A stretch of DNA of 57,988 nucleotides from Bacillota bacterium (lineage in GTDB: Bacteria; Vulcanimicrobiota; JAJTBE01): the NCBI GenBank assembly GCA_021287065.1, contig JAJTBE010000025.1:1-57988 (forward strand). Direction: 5' to 3'. The translations under genes and the position numbers were made by a program. Shown here in pieces: positions 33,326 to 41,575 of the stretch; position 1 is the first letter of the stretch; each line of letters opens with the position of its first letter. A model generated the notes under the pieces. The model searched no databases. It saw only the letters and a list, made by a program, of their open reading frames with translations, and was not told the DNA's origin.

Positions 33326-33964
33326 TCACTTTCCGTCCTGCGTAATTTTTGGCAAATCGGTAAAAGTTTTATTCAGCAGCTTTTTCACACCGTCCGATGT
33401 AATTGTTGCTCCGGTGATTGCCTGAAACTGATCGGCACCGGCAGGGTCCTTTTCAGCAACTGTTTTATTGAATGGCCCTGTTTTGCCCCTGAACTGCTCT
33501 TTGAACCATACTTCCTCGATTCTGGCTCCAAGACCCGGGGTTTCTCCCTGTTTAATGAACTCCACGCCCGTAACGGTTTTCTTATCAGGAGCCACACCGA
33601 CGACACCGGTTATCTCCCCCCACAATCCGGGACCGGAGGTTACATATGCGTATCCTTTGATACTTCCTCCGGAATCAGGATCTTTAATTTGATAGTAAAG
33701 AATTTTTCCCTCAGGATTCCTGATTTCCGCAACATATTTATTGTAGATAGGATCAATATCCGATACTTTTGCTCCGTCGGGATATTTAATATTTGCAGAA
33801 TACAGAACCGCCTTTTTCAGAAACATAAGTTCGTTCTGCTTCACCATATCTTTTGTTTTGAGATAGGCAAAAGATAACGGAGCGATAAACAGAAAGGTAA
33901 TAGCAACCATAAACACAATGGTTTTGATATACTCCTGAGTTTTGCTTTTTTTAACTGTGCTCAT
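33326..33964 (-). CDS. nqrC: Nqr subunit C (FMN-binding)
   Basis: 212 residues: an N-terminal membrane helix, then an FMN-binding domain with GADQFQAITGATITSDGVKKLL; the Thr in the TGATIT motif carries covalent FMN in known NqrC. Overlaps nqrB by 4 bases. Confidence 0.94.
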   Translation of the reverse strand: MSTVKKSKTQEYIKTIVFMVAITFLFIAPLSFAYLKTKDMVKQNELMFLKKAVLYSANIKYPDGAKVSDIDPIYNKYVAEIRNPEGKILYYQIKDPDSGGSIKGYAYVTSGPGLWGEITGVVGVAPDKKTVTGVEFIKQGETPGLGARIEEVWFKEQFRGKTGPFNKTVAEKDPAGADQFQAITGATITSDGVKKLLNKTFTDLPKITQDGK

Positions 33965-34923
33965 GCTGCAGCCACCACCTTTTTCTTGCGGGCTTTAAAT
34001 TCCCGGATATAGTAATCAGTAATGGGGGCAAACATATTGCCAAGCAGAATAGCGAACATCATCCCTTCCGGCCAGGCAGAAAAATTCCGGATAATTACAG
34101 TCAGAATTCCAATCACAAATCCGTAAATCCATCTTCCTTCATCTGTCTGTGCGGCTGAAATAGGATCAGTCGTAAAGAAAAACAGCCCGAAAGCAACACT
34201 GCCTGCAAGAAAAGTGGTCAGAGGATCCGGAGCATGCCTGATGTGCATAAGCCAGAAAGTCCCCTGAAGCAGCATCATTCCAATGAAGCAACCCAGTACA
34301 ATTCTGAAATTGGCTGCTTTTTTCCAGATAAGGTACAACCCGCCGAGAATTATGAGCAGGGCACATGTTTCACCCATACTTCCTGCTGTATTTCCCAGCA
34401 GCAGTGAAAGAAAGGGAGGTGCAGCATTTCCGGCTTTTATTGCTGCCATTGGAGTTGCCGAGGTTACGGCATCAGTGGTGAATTTTGCGAAGCCTCCGGG
34501 AATTCCTGAAGCCGGTTCGTTCCATTTTCCCGTCATCGGAATTGCAAAACTAACATAAAGAAATGCCCTTCCTGTTAAAGCGGGATTAAAAATATTTTTT
34601 CCAAAGCCGCCAAATACCATTTTGCCAAACACCACACCGAAGACAATGCCGACGACAGCCATCCACAATGGTATGGAAGGCGGAAGTGAAAGCGCAAGTA
34701 GGGTTGATGTGACAAAGACAGCTGCAGAAACAGGTTCTTTCCAGTTTCTGACAAAAAGGTATTCCATCAGAAAACCGGCCAGATTGACCGTCCCGATTAC
34801 AAGCAGACAACGCCATCCGAAAAAGTAAACAGAAGCCAGTACAAGGGGAATTAAGGCATATAATACTTTTACCATTGGAGGCTGCCAGTTGATCAGGGGA
34901 ATTTTCTTTTCTTTTTTCTCCAT
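33961..34923 (-). CDS. nqrB: Nqr subunit B (short)
   Basis: 320 residues, shorter than the about 410 of Vibrio NqrB and nearer RnfD length. Multi-spanning; KFTTDAVTSATPMAA holds the Thr expected to carry FMN, followed by the TFLAGSVAFGLFFFTTDPISAA and FSAWPEGMMFAILLGNMFAPITD segments typical of NqrB/RnfD. First gene of the operon; NqrA is absent upstream. A TATAAT lies 16 bases before the ATG. Confidence 0.9.
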   Translation of the reverse strand: MEKKEKKIPLINWQPPMVKVLYALIPLVLASVYFFGWRCLLVIGTVNLAGFLMEYLFVRNWKEPVSAAVFVTSTLLALSLPPSIPLWMAVVGIVFGVVFGKMVFGGFGKNIFNPALTGRAFLYVSFAIPMTGKWNEPASGIPGGFAKFTTDAVTSATPMAAIKAGNAAPPFLSLLLGNTAGSMGETCALLIILGGLYLIWKKAANFRIVLGCFIGMMLLQGTFWLMHIRHAPDPLTTFLAGSVAFGLFFFTTDPISAAQTDEGRWIYGFVIGILTVIIRNFSAWPEGMMFAILLGNMFAPITDYYIREFKARKKKVVAAA

Positions 34924-34938
34924 ATAACCAATCCTGCA

Positions 34939-34967
34939 ATTATAATATCGGTACAGGTTTACCTGAA
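34939..34967 (-). promoter_or_regulatory. possible promoter of nqrB-F
   Basis: TATAAT (34944-34939 on -) with 17-base spacing to TTCAGG, a poor -35. The 5' leader would be very short. Low certainty. Confidence 0.35.
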
Positions 34968-35152
34968 CCGGAAAAGCCTTATGGAAGCGAATCGATTATC
35001 TGTTTATTGAACAACCATGAGCCATTGTATAGTTTCTAATCTGGCTCATAATCCATGTGTTTATCTGTATTTTACCCTGAACCCGATCAATTCCGGCAGG
35101 AAGGCAGAAATTCCTGCTAAAAAAACAAATCATCAAGTAACTACCAGAGATT

Positions 35153-35178
35153 TTAACATTTCTTAACATAGCTTAACA
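35153..35178 (+). promoter_or_regulatory. three TTAACA repeats at exact 10-bp spacing (possible operator)
   Basis: TTAACA begins at 35153, 35163 and 35173. The exact 10-bp period puts the copies on one face of the helix. The third copy is also the -35 of the next promoter, so a bound regulator would touch RNA polymerase. Confidence 0.5.
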
Positions 35179-35201
35179 AAGGCAGGTTCATGCAGTATAA
35201 T
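35173..35201 (+). promoter_or_regulatory. sigma-70-type promoter upstream of the coiled-coil gene
   Basis: TTAACA (35173-35178), a 17-base spacer and TATAAT (35196-35201). Five of six at -35 and six of six at -10. Confidence 0.8.
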
Positions 35202-35241
35202 AATATATAATGCAACATTATTTTGATCGGGAGGTTGTAAC

Positions 35242-35433
35242 ATGAATCCGCAACCCTCTTATGACTTTCAAAAGGAATGGGATAGTCTCAAGCAGGAAAT
35301 GCTGTCTGTCCGCTCCCGGTTGTCGGAGATACACAATGATTCCAGCGTCCTGTCTGATACGATTCATCTGTTGAACCGTATGGGTGAACAACAGAAAAAA
35401 CTTGAGAGAAAATTAAATAATATGCAAGGTTAA
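35242..35433 (+). CDS. short coiled-coil protein
   Basis: 63 residues, GGGAGG 7 bases before the ATG and a strong promoter upstream. Nearly all helical with heptad-like hydrophobic spacing (DSLKQEMLSVRSRLSEIHND, LLNRMGEQQKKLERKLNN). No known family. A terminator follows, so it is expressed alone. Confidence 0.7.
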   Translation: MNPQPSYDFQKEWDSLKQEMLSVRSRLSEIHNDSSVLSDTIHLLNRMGEQQKKLERKLNNMQG

Positions 35434-35455
35434 TGTTTTAGATCCAAAAATATTT

Positions 35456-35497
35456 ATGAAAACGATAATTCCTGATAAGAGGATTATCGTTTTTTAC
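35456..35497 (+). terminator. intrinsic terminator
   Basis: AAAACGATAATTCC (35459-35472) pairs with GGATTATCGTTTT (from 35481) with one bulged base, then TTTTT. Confidence 0.82.
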
Positions 35498-35543
35498 ATA
35501 GAACATTTTGGGCAACATTTTTTAGGCTGGAGGAACAACATAG

Positions 35544-36029
35544 ATGGAAAACCTTTCCTTAAAAGCCTCACAGGCGCATTCGACACGGGGAAAAGAACTA
35601 GCGGAACAGAATGATCTTGAAGGAGCGCTTCAGGAGCTTAACACTGCTCTTAACCTTGATCCGAGAAATACGGCAGCTCTGATAGCTTTGGGACAGATCA
35701 GCCATAACACCGGCGATTTGAAAAAAGCCCTCAAATTCTGTCAGGATGCCCTGATGTATGAACACAACAACATCGAAGCCTGGACAATGATGGCAAACAT
35801 ATACGACGAAGAAGGCGACTACGACAAAGCCCTCGAACAGTTGAAATATGCCATGCAGTTCGATCCTGAAAACTCAAATGTTCTCTATCTGATGGGCTAC
35901 ATTTATGCCGAGAAGGAAGAGTTTGCAAGAGCGAAAGAGTTTATGGACAAAGCTCTCGAGGTGGATCCCGAACACGAAGATGCAATCAGGGATCTCGATT
36001 ATATCAACGAAATGCTCAGCAATGCCTGA
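35544..36029 (+). CDS. TPR-repeat protein
   Basis: 161 residues, no signal peptide. Four tetratricopeptide repeats in succession (from GKELAEQNDLEGALQELNTALNLDP through YIYAEKEEFARAKEFMDKALEVDP). It is a soluble helical adaptor in the cytosol. GGAGG lies about 10 bases before the ATG. Its partner is unknown; the vanW gene follows after 94 bases. Confidence 0.85.
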   Translation: MENLSLKASQAHSTRGKELAEQNDLEGALQELNTALNLDPRNTAALIALGQISHNTGDLKKALKFCQDALMYEHNNIEAWTMMANIYDEEGDYDKALEQLKYAMQFDPENSNVLYLMGYIYAEKEEFARAKEFMDKALEVDPEHEDAIRDLDYINEMLSNA

Positions 36030-36123
36030 TTCCTATAAAAACTAATGAGTGTAAAGGGGCGCTTCAAACCGGATTTGATTTTGGGGCGTCCTTTTTGATA
36101 AACAGAAAATACTGAGGGCTTCT

Positions 36124-36897
36124 TTGAAAAGAAACAGAATTCTGGGACTCATCGGCATCCTGCTCCTTCTGGGCTTGTTTCTGTGGGCTACCGAAAGTCT
36201 GGGCAGGGATGTGGAGATTGCAAATTTTTCAACACATATTTCCGGTAGAAGTCCCGAACAGATAACCAATCTCAAACTAGCAATGACCCGTATCGACGGA
36301 AAGATACTTAAACCCGCCGATGTTTTTTCATTTAACGATACAGTTGGCGAAAGGCTCAGACAATGGGGCTATAAAGGCGCTCCCACCATTTATGAGGGAC
36401 AGATTGTTGATACTCCCGGGGGCGGATTATGCCAGCTTTCATCAACCATATACAACACAGCCCTTCTCTCCGGCATGGAAATTATAGAAAGAAAACCACA
36501 CCTGTGGGTGATTCATTCCGTCGGTCCCGGAAGAGATGCCGCTATACTTTATAATAAAATTGATCTGAGATTCAAGAACACCCACGGTTTCCCGGTAAAA
36601 ATAAGAACGGAAATCAAGGGAAACTTTCTGATTGTAAGGTTCCTGTCCTCACATGAACTTGAAAAACAGTATTACATTGACGTGGAGCCTCTTCAGGTTT
36701 ATAATGCTTCGGAAATACCAAACGAAATAAAAACCGAACCGGGTAGAAGCCTTGTGCCGAAACCGGGGAAAAACGGAATCAAGGTAAAAGTCCGGCGGAT
36801 AACAAGAATACCGGGAAATCCGGCCGCTACAGGAATGGAAATCATTTCCATCGATACATACAAGCCGGTTCCAGGTGGTATTTATACCGAGAATTAG
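36124..36897 (+). CDS. VanW family protein
   Basis: 257 residues from a TTG with GAGGG a few bases upstream. N-terminal membrane helix (ILGLIGILLLLGLFLWATESL). The VanW core is clear: STHISGRSPEQITNLKLAM, VFSFNDTVGERLRQWGYKGAP, and TPGGGLCQLSSTIYNTALLSG. VanW accompanies some vancomycin-resistance clusters but the wider family is common in resistance-free genomes and its function is unsettled, with proposed roles in cell-wall binding. It precedes a ParB-like gene by 14 bases. Confidence 0.92.
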   Translation: MKRNRILGLIGILLLLGLFLWATESLGRDVEIANFSTHISGRSPEQITNLKLAMTRIDGKILKPADVFSFNDTVGERLRQWGYKGAPTIYEGQIVDTPGGGLCQLSSTIYNTALLSGMEIIERKPHLWVIHSVGPGRDAAILYNKIDLRFKNTHGFPVKIRTEIKGNFLIVRFLSSHELEKQYYIDVEPLQVYNASEIPNEIKTEPGRSLVPKPGKNGIKVKVRRITRIPGNPAATGMEIISIDTYKPVPGGIYTEN

Positions 36898-36911
36898 CGA
36901 GGTTAAAGCCT

Positions 36912-37748
36912 TTGAGTGAGAAACTTCCTGTTTTAAAAATAATACCCCTTGACGAAATAATTCTTCATGAAGACCATTCACCGGAAAGAGCACAAAGGCT
37001 TGCCAAACGAATCACGGAGGATTCAAGACTCAGAAACCCCATTCTTGTAGCACGAATCAATAAAATCGGCAAATATATGGTTCTTGACGGAGCCACCCGT
37101 ACAACGGCGCTGAAAAGCCTTGGTTTCAGAGATGTTCTTACACAGGTCGTCAATTATTACAGCAATGACATAACCCTTGACACATGGCACCATCTTATCC
37201 CAACCACAAGAAAAAACGGATTCTTCGATGAAGTAGCCGCCAAAACCGGTGTCATTTTCGAACACGCATCCATGCAGAAAGCAGAAAATCTTCTCCGCAA
37301 AAGACAAATAATGTCCTATTTTCTGTTTTTTGACAACACCTGCCTTACAATGCGGGAACCATCAGGCAAACCTTCGGAGCAGGTAAAAAAACTGAGGGAA
37401 GTTGTTCTCGCCTGTGAAACCCTGGGGAAAATCGTAAGAATCCACTATACGGAAGTCGGAGACAACCTCAGAAAAGACGGCACGATTTTTATGGCAAATA
37501 TATTCCCTTCCTACTCAAAGGAAGAGCTGGTAAGATTTGCACAGTCGGGAATCAGGCTGCCTGCCGGAATTACACGGCATATAGTACCCGGAAGGGTTCT
37601 CGGGTTTGAAATACAGGCTTCATTCCTTGCCTCCCACAAAATTACAGTCCATAAAAAAAACGAACTCCTGCACAAGATGCTTGAACAGAAGGTCGCTCAA
37701 AATCAGATGAGATTTTACCCTGAATCTGTCTTCGTTTTTAACGATTAA
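36912..37748 (+). CDS. ParB/Srx-fold protein (SbnI/SerK-like)
   Basis: 278 residues from a TTG. The first 90 residues are a ParB/sulfiredoxin-type domain: HEDHSPERAQRLAKRITEDSRLRNPILV, then MVLDGATRTTALKSLGF. No ParB DNA-binding HTH domain follows, and there are no segregation genes, so plasmid partition is unlikely. The same architecture occurs in SbnI and SerK, which are free-serine kinases; a kinase role is a guess from family. The C-terminal half (FFDNTCLTMREPSGKPSEQVKKLRE, GIRLPAGITRHIVPGRVLG) is conserved in that group as far as I can recall. Co-directional with vanW. Confidence 0.7.
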   Translation: MSEKLPVLKIIPLDEIILHEDHSPERAQRLAKRITEDSRLRNPILVARINKIGKYMVLDGATRTTALKSLGFRDVLTQVVNYYSNDITLDTWHHLIPTTRKNGFFDEVAAKTGVIFEHASMQKAENLLRKRQIMSYFLFFDNTCLTMREPSGKPSEQVKKLREVVLACETLGKIVRIHYTEVGDNLRKDGTIFMANIFPSYSKEELVRFAQSGIRLPAGITRHIVPGRVLGFEIQASFLASHKITVHKKNELLHKMLEQKVAQNQMRFYPESVFVFND

Positions 37749-37757
37749 AGTTGAATT

Positions 37758-38252
37758 TTACTGACCTGTGATAACTTCTTTTACAACTGACTCGGAAAGA
37801 CCGGTTGCCTCGGAGAGTCTTGTAAGGAATTTTTCGCTGGCGCCCTTTGCTGACATAATGAATTCATAAAAAGCTTTTCCGACTTTTTCCTTTTCGTCTT
37901 CTTTCAGAGGTCTGCCCATTGCTCCTTCGAGTTTTTCAAGGAAGTTTTTGTCCTGTGCGGACTGAGCTCCCCGGGGAAGAAGTGCAAGCACTTTATCCCT
38001 TGAAAGACCGGTAATTGAGGTCATCTCTTTCAGAAGCTTGTCCTGAGAAGATTTGAGGGCAAGAGTCATTTCCTGAACACCCTGGACGATCTTTTCACCC
38101 TGCTGCTGGGTAAGGGGTTTTCCCATTTTTGCTTCAAGTTTCTGGATAATTGCAGGCTTACCGCCCTGCTGGGCAAAAGCCGGAGCTATAAACACTGCAA
38201 CAAGCAGGATTACAGCAGCGGCGGTTGTTGTTACAAAACCCCGATTTTTCAT
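37758..38252 (-). CDS. secreted protein with an internal two-copy repeat
   Basis: 164 residues with a Sec signal peptide ending in APAFA. The mature protein is two tandem copies of a helical unit of about 55 residues: LEAKMGKPLTQQQGEKIVQG to LSRDKVLALL and LEGAMGRPLKEDEKEKVGKA to LSESVVKEVI. The pattern LExxMGxPL and TGLSxxxV is kept in both, so the gene arose by internal duplication. Periplasmic or exported; no known family. It lies 10 bases after the transglutaminase-like gene on the same strand. Confidence 0.75.
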   Translation of the reverse strand: MKNRGFVTTTAAAVILLVAVFIAPAFAQQGGKPAIIQKLEAKMGKPLTQQQGEKIVQGVQEMTLALKSSQDKLLKEMTSITGLSRDKVLALLPRGAQSAQDKNFLEKLEGAMGRPLKEDEKEKVGKAFYEFIMSAKGASEKFLTRLSEATGLSESVVKEVITGQ

Positions 38253-38262
38253 AGTTATCTCC

Positions 38263-40464
38263 TTATATTTTCAGAGATGTTTTTTCCAGTTCGAGGTCAA
38301 CATTCTGAACGGTAAAACTTACTTTTATCACACGATTGTTGCCTTTTTCAATCCAGAAAATAATCCCCTTGTTTGTTTCTATGCGGAAACAGTCAAAAAT
38401 CTTATCGCCAGATTCAACAGACTCAAATTTCTTAACTGTAGCGGTAACAGACTCCACTGTTAGAGTTTCCGGAATGAATGTATAGAAATTATACATTTTT
38501 CCAACGCTTACTTCGTGGAACTGTCCTGCGATAAGCGCCCACTGGCAGAGGAAGTGAGGATCCGCAAAATAAGCGCCTTTTGAGAATGGAATTTCCCTTG
38601 AATAATCGCCTCTGTAGCCTTTGACATCCTGAAGAAGATTTTTGCCTTTCATAAAGAAAGTCTGCTTCTCCTGTCTGTCACCTGATTTCAGGGTTTTTTC
38701 ATATTTTACCGGGAGGCCTTCGGGAGTGATCCAGTATATTGCTGAGGCGTCAAGTTTTCTGCCGTCCATATCCAGATTGGCAGTAAAATTCATTTTATAG
38801 GTTTCTTTGTCGTCAAGAACCGATACTTCCTCAACAAGTCCTGTTTCTCTTCCGATAATCTTACCGTCTTTTTTAACCGTATATGTTCTTTCCTCGCCAA
38901 CTGGCCAGGTGATTTCACGATTGATAAATGTAAGTCTTTCCGGCGGGCGGGGTGAGAAATTGATAACCTTGGCTTTCAGTCCCCATATATCCCCTTCGCT
39001 GAAAAATCTTATGTGGGTTGCACCCAGATTTCCAGCTTCTCCGGTGGAAGGATCAAGGGGAACCCATCCGGATTTCGGTCCGGTATAAACTTCGAACCAA
39101 TGGTGGGGCACAAAATTGCCCGATGAGAACACCACACCGCCGGCGAGTCTTGCGGGAATGCCCATTGAACGACAGAGTGTAACTGCGAGAATCGATTTGC
39201 TTTCACTGTTGCCCTGTTCGTTGGCAAGGGTCATTTTTGCCGAGGGAAGGGATACTCCCATAACAATGTTTTCATTTATCCAGGAATTGACCTTCATAGC
39301 TGCATCCCAGACATTTTTTGATTTCCAGGTAAGTTCGATTCCCTTGTTTTTAATGGCGTCATTATCGATTTCCATTCCCATTTCGCCTTTGATCTGTGTG
39401 GCGATGTCCTCAGGAAGATTAGCCTTTACAGGGAATGCCATAGGTTCCGCAACTTCCGCTGCGGCAGTCTTTATTGTGAATTTACCGGCTATTTTGTTGG
39501 CTGTAGCTTCGCCTTTGAATTCCTGGCTGCCGCCGGGATATGACATATCAGGTTTTACAAAACCTCTGCCGGTTGCGTCGATTTCAATATCAAGAGTTTT
39601 TATTTCACGGGGATTAGGGAAAAATATGTTGGAATTTGCCACGCGGTTTTTCCACATATCCACGCCTTTTGATGATTCGAATTCTTTCAGAAGATCGCCG
39701 GATGCCAGTTCAAATGTCAGTCCGCCGCCCGGCTCCTGCATTTTCAGAATGTTTCTGTTTTCATCCACCCAGATATTGAAGAGAGTTTCTCCATTGAGTC
39801 CGGCCATTCTTATCTTCCAGGCTTTTGCCTTTTTGCCTGAATACTCAACTTCATCTTTTCCTTCTTCAATAATCTCTATATCCCCAAGATGCTGAAGGAT
39901 GGGGTCGTATGCAGAAATTTTTCCTGTTTTTCTTGATTTTATGAGGACCCAGTAATGCTCCACGAGAGTATCGTATCTTCCCCAAAGGTTGTTGAGCAGT
40001 ATCACTGGAGGTTTCTTTCCATCGTAAGGCTGGAATGATGATGAATCACCTGCCGGTGAATGGTTCTGCTGGGCAACCAGATTATTTGAAAGCAGACAGT
40101 CCACTGAGAATTCAACTCCTGCCTGCTTCTGAAGGCAAATAAAGAATGTTGGCATAAGATCCGTTGCTTTGACGGTCATATTGGCTGAAAATGCGAGGTT
40201 GTCGATCTCCCCTACTCCCATTTTCAATTTGCTGATTGATTCAAGTTTAAAAAAGTTTTCTCCGGCAAGAGACATCTTTTTTTCTACAAAGAATTTGGAA
40301 TAACCGGCCATTTCGCCTTGCCAGGATACTTTGTAAATATAACTTTCACCTTCCCTGAGCGGGACCGGCGGCAGTTTGGGCTGAGGGGCCGCCATTACTC
40401 CTGTAATGGTAATCAAAACAAACAGCGACAACGCTACAAAAAGCGAACCTGCTTTTCTTATCAT
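38263..40464 (-). CDS. secreted transglutaminase-fold protein lacking the catalytic Cys
   Basis: 733 residues with a Sec signal peptide (LFVALSLFVLITITGVMA). The first 260 residues look like a DUF3108-type beta domain (GESYIYKVSWQGEMAGYSKFFVE, WVDENRNILKMQEP). A transglutaminase-like domain follows near residue 385: the position of the catalytic Cys (normally GxC before AxxRAxGIPAR) is Ser420 in GNSESKSILAVTL, while the His (H454, HHWFEVY) and Asp (D471, PLDPSTG) are kept. The C-terminal 240 residues repeat a DUF3108-like beta fold. Overlaps the deacetylase gene by 4 bases. Confidence 0.82.
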   Translation of the reverse strand: MIRKAGSLFVALSLFVLITITGVMAAPQPKLPPVPLREGESYIYKVSWQGEMAGYSKFFVEKKMSLAGENFFKLESISKLKMGVGEIDNLAFSANMTVKATDLMPTFFICLQKQAGVEFSVDCLLSNNLVAQQNHSPAGDSSSFQPYDGKKPPVILLNNLWGRYDTLVEHYWVLIKSRKTGKISAYDPILQHLGDIEIIEEGKDEVEYSGKKAKAWKIRMAGLNGETLFNIWVDENRNILKMQEPGGGLTFELASGDLLKEFESSKGVDMWKNRVANSNIFFPNPREIKTLDIEIDATGRGFVKPDMSYPGGSQEFKGEATANKIAGKFTIKTAAAEVAEPMAFPVKANLPEDIATQIKGEMGMEIDNDAIKNKGIELTWKSKNVWDAAMKVNSWINENIVMGVSLPSAKMTLANEQGNSESKSILAVTLCRSMGIPARLAGGVVFSSGNFVPHHWFEVYTGPKSGWVPLDPSTGEAGNLGATHIRFFSEGDIWGLKAKVINFSPRPPERLTFINREITWPVGEERTYTVKKDGKIIGRETGLVEEVSVLDDKETYKMNFTANLDMDGRKLDASAIYWITPEGLPVKYEKTLKSGDRQEKQTFFMKGKNLLQDVKGYRGDYSREIPFSKGAYFADPHFLCQWALIAGQFHEVSVGKMYNFYTFIPETLTVESVTATVKKFESVESGDKIFDCFRIETNKGIIFWIEKGNNRVIKVSFTVQNVDLELEKTSLKI

Positions 40465-41294
40465 TTAAACTTCTCCTTGCTGGTATTGGCGGGCTTATGG
40501 TGTCTCTCAAAACCGGGGAAAAACTCCAGCATTTCGAGATAACCAATCAGCTTTGCCTCTCTGTCCTGAATAGCCTGCCATATGCGGGGATGGCATAATG
40601 TTTTTATTTCCGCCTCCCTGCATTTATTATATGTGCTTATGTCCATAAGTTCATCGTCAGAAACTCCGGGGTGGCACATAATTTCAGAAAATCCGTCGGG
40701 CGCAGTTCTTATGACCCTTTCAAGACTTTCTATAGTAATGTTGTCTGAATTGTAAAAATCTCCGTTGAAGTTGTCGGGGGTGGGGATTCCCTTTTTCATT
40801 ATATAATCCCGCATCTCCTGATTGACGGAGCGCACAGCCATCTTGTGTTCCACTGCCAGTTCGCAGAGAATTTCCAGTGCTCTGGGATCGGATCTGTGAA
40901 GATGATGATGGGTGTCAATATGAGTGGGTTTTAAACCTGCATCCAGACATACTTCCATTTGACGCAGAATTTCTTTTTTCATTTCCTCAAAATCTGCCAC
41001 ATCTGCAAGCATCGCAGGCCTTCTCCAGAAAATACCGCTGTCGTCAACAAGGGAAGGCACTTCCGAGGGGTCGCTTATGGGTCTTCCGAATGTCAGATTA
41101 ATATGAACTCCTATATCGAGTCCCGGGTTTTCGTTCAGTAATTCCACACTTTCATCGAAGTTGGGAATATTCGGCATTATGGATGTGGAACGAACCACAC
41201 CGTTTTTATATGCATCTATAATGCCTTTGTTAACGCCTGAAGTCAGATTAAAATCATCGGCGTGAAAGATTATCCATTTATTCAAAGTCTGCAC
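40461..41294 (-). CDS. YdjC/ChbG family carbohydrate deacetylase
   Basis: 277 residues, standard length. ChbG enzymes remove acetyl groups from N-acetylated sugars such as chitobiose. Motifs: HADDFNLTSGVNKGI with the metal Asp, IGVHINLTFGRP, PTHIDTHHHLH and EIMCHPG. Cytosolic. First gene of a three-gene - strand operon (deacetylase, transglutaminase-like protein, duplicated secreted protein); it overlaps the second by 4 bases. The next gene upstream is divergent. Confidence 0.9.
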   Translation of the reverse strand: MQTLNKWIIFHADDFNLTSGVNKGIIDAYKNGVVRSTSIMPNIPNFDESVELLNENPGLDIGVHINLTFGRPISDPSEVPSLVDDSGIFWRRPAMLADVADFEEMKKEILRQMEVCLDAGLKPTHIDTHHHLHRSDPRALEILCELAVEHKMAVRSVNQEMRDYIMKKGIPTPDNFNGDFYNSDNITIESLERVIRTAPDGFSEIMCHPGVSDDELMDISTYNKCREAEIKTLCHPRIWQAIQDREAKLIGYLEMLEFFPGFERHHKPANTSKEKFK

Positions 41295-41575
41295 CTTGCT
41301 TTCCTTGAGCCAGGCAGAAAATCCACAACCGGCCCCTTCATAAAAAACAAAATTAAATTAAGGATTTGAAATCCTATTCTACATTAAGTTCTAATATCCA
41401 ACAAGAGGGGGATTAACTCCTTCCGAAAAAATTCCCATACGAAAAGTTAACATTTTTTGACAATTTGCTATATTTGCCCAAAAGATGGGCATAACCATTT
41501 TTGAATACACTCTGACAGGGATTTTTAAAAAAATAGTGAATAGTTACTCATATTTTTTTGCAAGGAGATCCTGCA
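41295..41575. other. divergent intergenic region
   Basis: 281 bases, AT-rich. A TTGACA at about 41459-41464 and a TTGAAT near 41501 are possible -35 elements for the + gene, but neither has a convincing -10. AAGGAG before 41576 is the ribosome site of the next gene. Nothing else seen. Confidence 0.4.

Larger units (their letters stand above)
34924..35241. other. divergent intergenic region between nqrB and the coiled-coil gene
   Basis: 318 bases without a gene. It holds the possible nqr promoter at the left, nothing recognisable in the middle, and at the right the phased TTAACA repeats and promoter described separately. Confidence 0.6.

Noticed and set aside
30986-34923. RNF complex operon
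   Set aside because: The NqrF subunit with ferredoxin and FAD/NAD domains, and the Nqr gene order, mark it as NQR; rnfB and rnfC are absent.
36912-37748. Plasmid partition ParB
   Set aside because: No ParA, no ParB HTH domain and no parS-like sites nearby; the architecture fits SbnI/SerK-like proteins.
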